Shown here: in pieces, positions 6,178 to 6,808 of the stretch
How the letters are laid out: every line of letters starts with the position of its first letter
Numbering within the stretch: the stretch's first letter is position 1
Source of the DNA: Gemmatimonadota bacterium
Lineage (GTDB): Bacteria > Gemmatimonadota > Gemmatimonadetes > Longimicrobiales > Longimicrobiaceae
Length of the DNA stretch: 6,808 nt
Assembly (NCBI GenBank): GCA_019348265.1
Contig: JAHWJV010000194.1
Coordinates: 1-6,808, forward strand
Direction: 5' to 3'
Program-made: the position numbers and the translations under genes
Notes under the pieces: generated by a model
Seen by the model: the letters and a program-made list of their open reading frames with translations, nothing else
Database searches by the model: none
What the model was told of the DNA's origin: nothing

Positions 6178-6808
6178 ATGCTGCTGGTCGCGTGGATGGT
6201 CGTGGAGGGTGCTTCGCGAGCCGAGGCTCAAACCGCGCCGGGGCAGCCCACGCGTGATACGCTCGCGACGACGGTTCTTTTCGACACGGTGAAGGTGACC
6301 GGACGCATCGACGACCTCATCGGCATCGCGGGCACCGCGTCCGAGGGATTCGTCGGGGCAGTGGACCTGCGGTCGCGGCCGATCAGCCGCGAAGGCGAGC
6401 TCCTGGAGAGCGTGCCGGGCGTGATCGTCACGCAGCACTCCGGTGACGGCAAGGCGAACCAGTACTTCGTCCGCGGCTTCAACCTCGACCACGGTACCGA
6501 TTTTCAGTCTCGCGTGGAGGGGATGCCGGTCAACATGCCCACGCACGGGCATGGGCAGGGGTGGACGGACCTGAACTTCCTGATCCCCGAGCTGGTTGAC
6601 TTCGTCCAGTACCGGAAGGGACCCTATTACGCGGAGGAAGGTGACTTCGCCGCGGTGGGCAGCGCGCGGATCCGCACGATTCGCAAGCTGGAGCGGCCGA
6701 TCGGCCTGATCGAGGCGGGTCGCCATGGCTACCGGCGCGCCCTGGCTGCGGGATCTGTCGAGGCGGGAGGCGGCGACCTGCTGCTGGCGGCGGAGCGCTC
6801 GCGTGACG
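6178..6808 (+). CDS. TonB-dependent outer-membrane receptor, 3'-truncated
   Basis: The frame is open to the window end, giving 210 visible residues of a protein that usually exceeds 650. With start 6178 (GAGG at 6167-6170, 7 nt upstream) the signal is short and ends ASRAEA|QTAP, but its n-region lacks positive charge. In-frame ATGs at 6082 or 6052 would add basic residues and are real alternatives. DTVKVTG (36-42) resembles a TonB box. The plug domain follows: RPISREGELLESVPGVIVTQHSGDG split as RPISREGELLESVPG and VIVTQHSGDG, then NQYFVRGFNLDHGTDF (94-109), VEGMPVNMPTHGHGQGW (113-129), LNFLIPELVDFVQYRKGPYYAEEGDF (132-157, key residues Y145, K147, GPYY) and the start of the barrel. The family takes up chelated metals or other scarce nutrients across the outer membrane using TonB energy. 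HGHG in the plug and the neighbouring genes make a metal or metal complex plausible; the ligand is not known. Confidence 0.88.
   Translation, partial: MLLVAWMVVEGASRAEAQTAPGQPTRDTLATTVLFDTVKVTGRIDDLIGIAGTASEGFVGAVDLRSRPISREGELLESVPGVIVTQHSGDGKANQYFVRGFNLDHGTDFQSRVEGMPVNMPTHGHGQGWTDLNFLIPELVDFVQYRKGPYYAEEGDFAAVGSARIRTIRKLERPIGLIEAGRHGYRRALAAGSVEAGGGDLLLAAERSRD

Noticed and set aside
5742..6257. Open + strand frame of 171 codons bridging the His-rich gene and the receptor
   Set aside because: It overlaps both real genes out of frame, is Pro/Arg/Ser-rich without motifs and has no ribosome site.
1..6808. CRISPR array, insertion sequence or attachment site
   Set aside because: I saw no spaced direct repeats, transposase or integrase motifs, or terminal inverted repeats.

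Overview
The window is high-GC bacterial DNA with every supported gene on the + strand, compact spacing and purine-rich Shine-Dalgarno sites. Outer-membrane genes (a TonB-dependent receptor, a putative lipoprotein) indicate a diderm. The combination of paired DUF4331 proteins, a DUF6702 protein, a HupE/UreJ-type membrane protein and a CysA/SseA-type rhodanese fits Gemmatimonadota or a similar high-GC diderm; this is a guess from style and gene content.

Layout. (1) 2-598: the 3' part of a two-domain thiosulfate/3-mercaptopyruvate sulfurtransferase, closed by a strong hairpin at 622-673. (2) 674-1087: a non-coding stretch of about 400 bp with an AT-richer patch near 757-790 and several possible RNA hairpins, probably the promoter and a long 5' leader of the next operon. 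(3) 1088-2658: two secreted proteins that look like the N-terminal and C-terminal halves of one DUF4331 protein, encoded separately, the second as a putative lipoprotein. (4) 2722-5809: a tightly packed run of a membrane-anchored TPR protein, a HupE/UreJ-like membrane protein, a DUF6702-like exported protein and a histidine-rich single-span protein. Its junctions are an 8-nt overlap, a 1-nt gap and a 4-nt ATGA overlap. (5) 5810-6177: a non-coding stretch with two mutually exclusive hairpins and a 12-bp palindrome. (6) about 6178 to the window end: the start of a TonB-dependent outer-membrane receptor, cut by the window edge.

How they may work together. From 1088 on, nearly every product is exported or membrane-bound: outer-membrane receptor, periplasmic DUF6702 protein, anchored His-rich protein, inner-membrane HupE/UreJ-like protein, anchored TPR scaffold and DUF4331 pair. 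HupE/UreJ proteins are linked to nickel/cobalt handling, the His-rich protein looks metal-binding, and the receptor plug carries an HGHG motif. A cell-envelope transition-metal acquisition system is therefore a reasonable hypothesis. It is inference from context; nothing in the sequence identifies the substrate.
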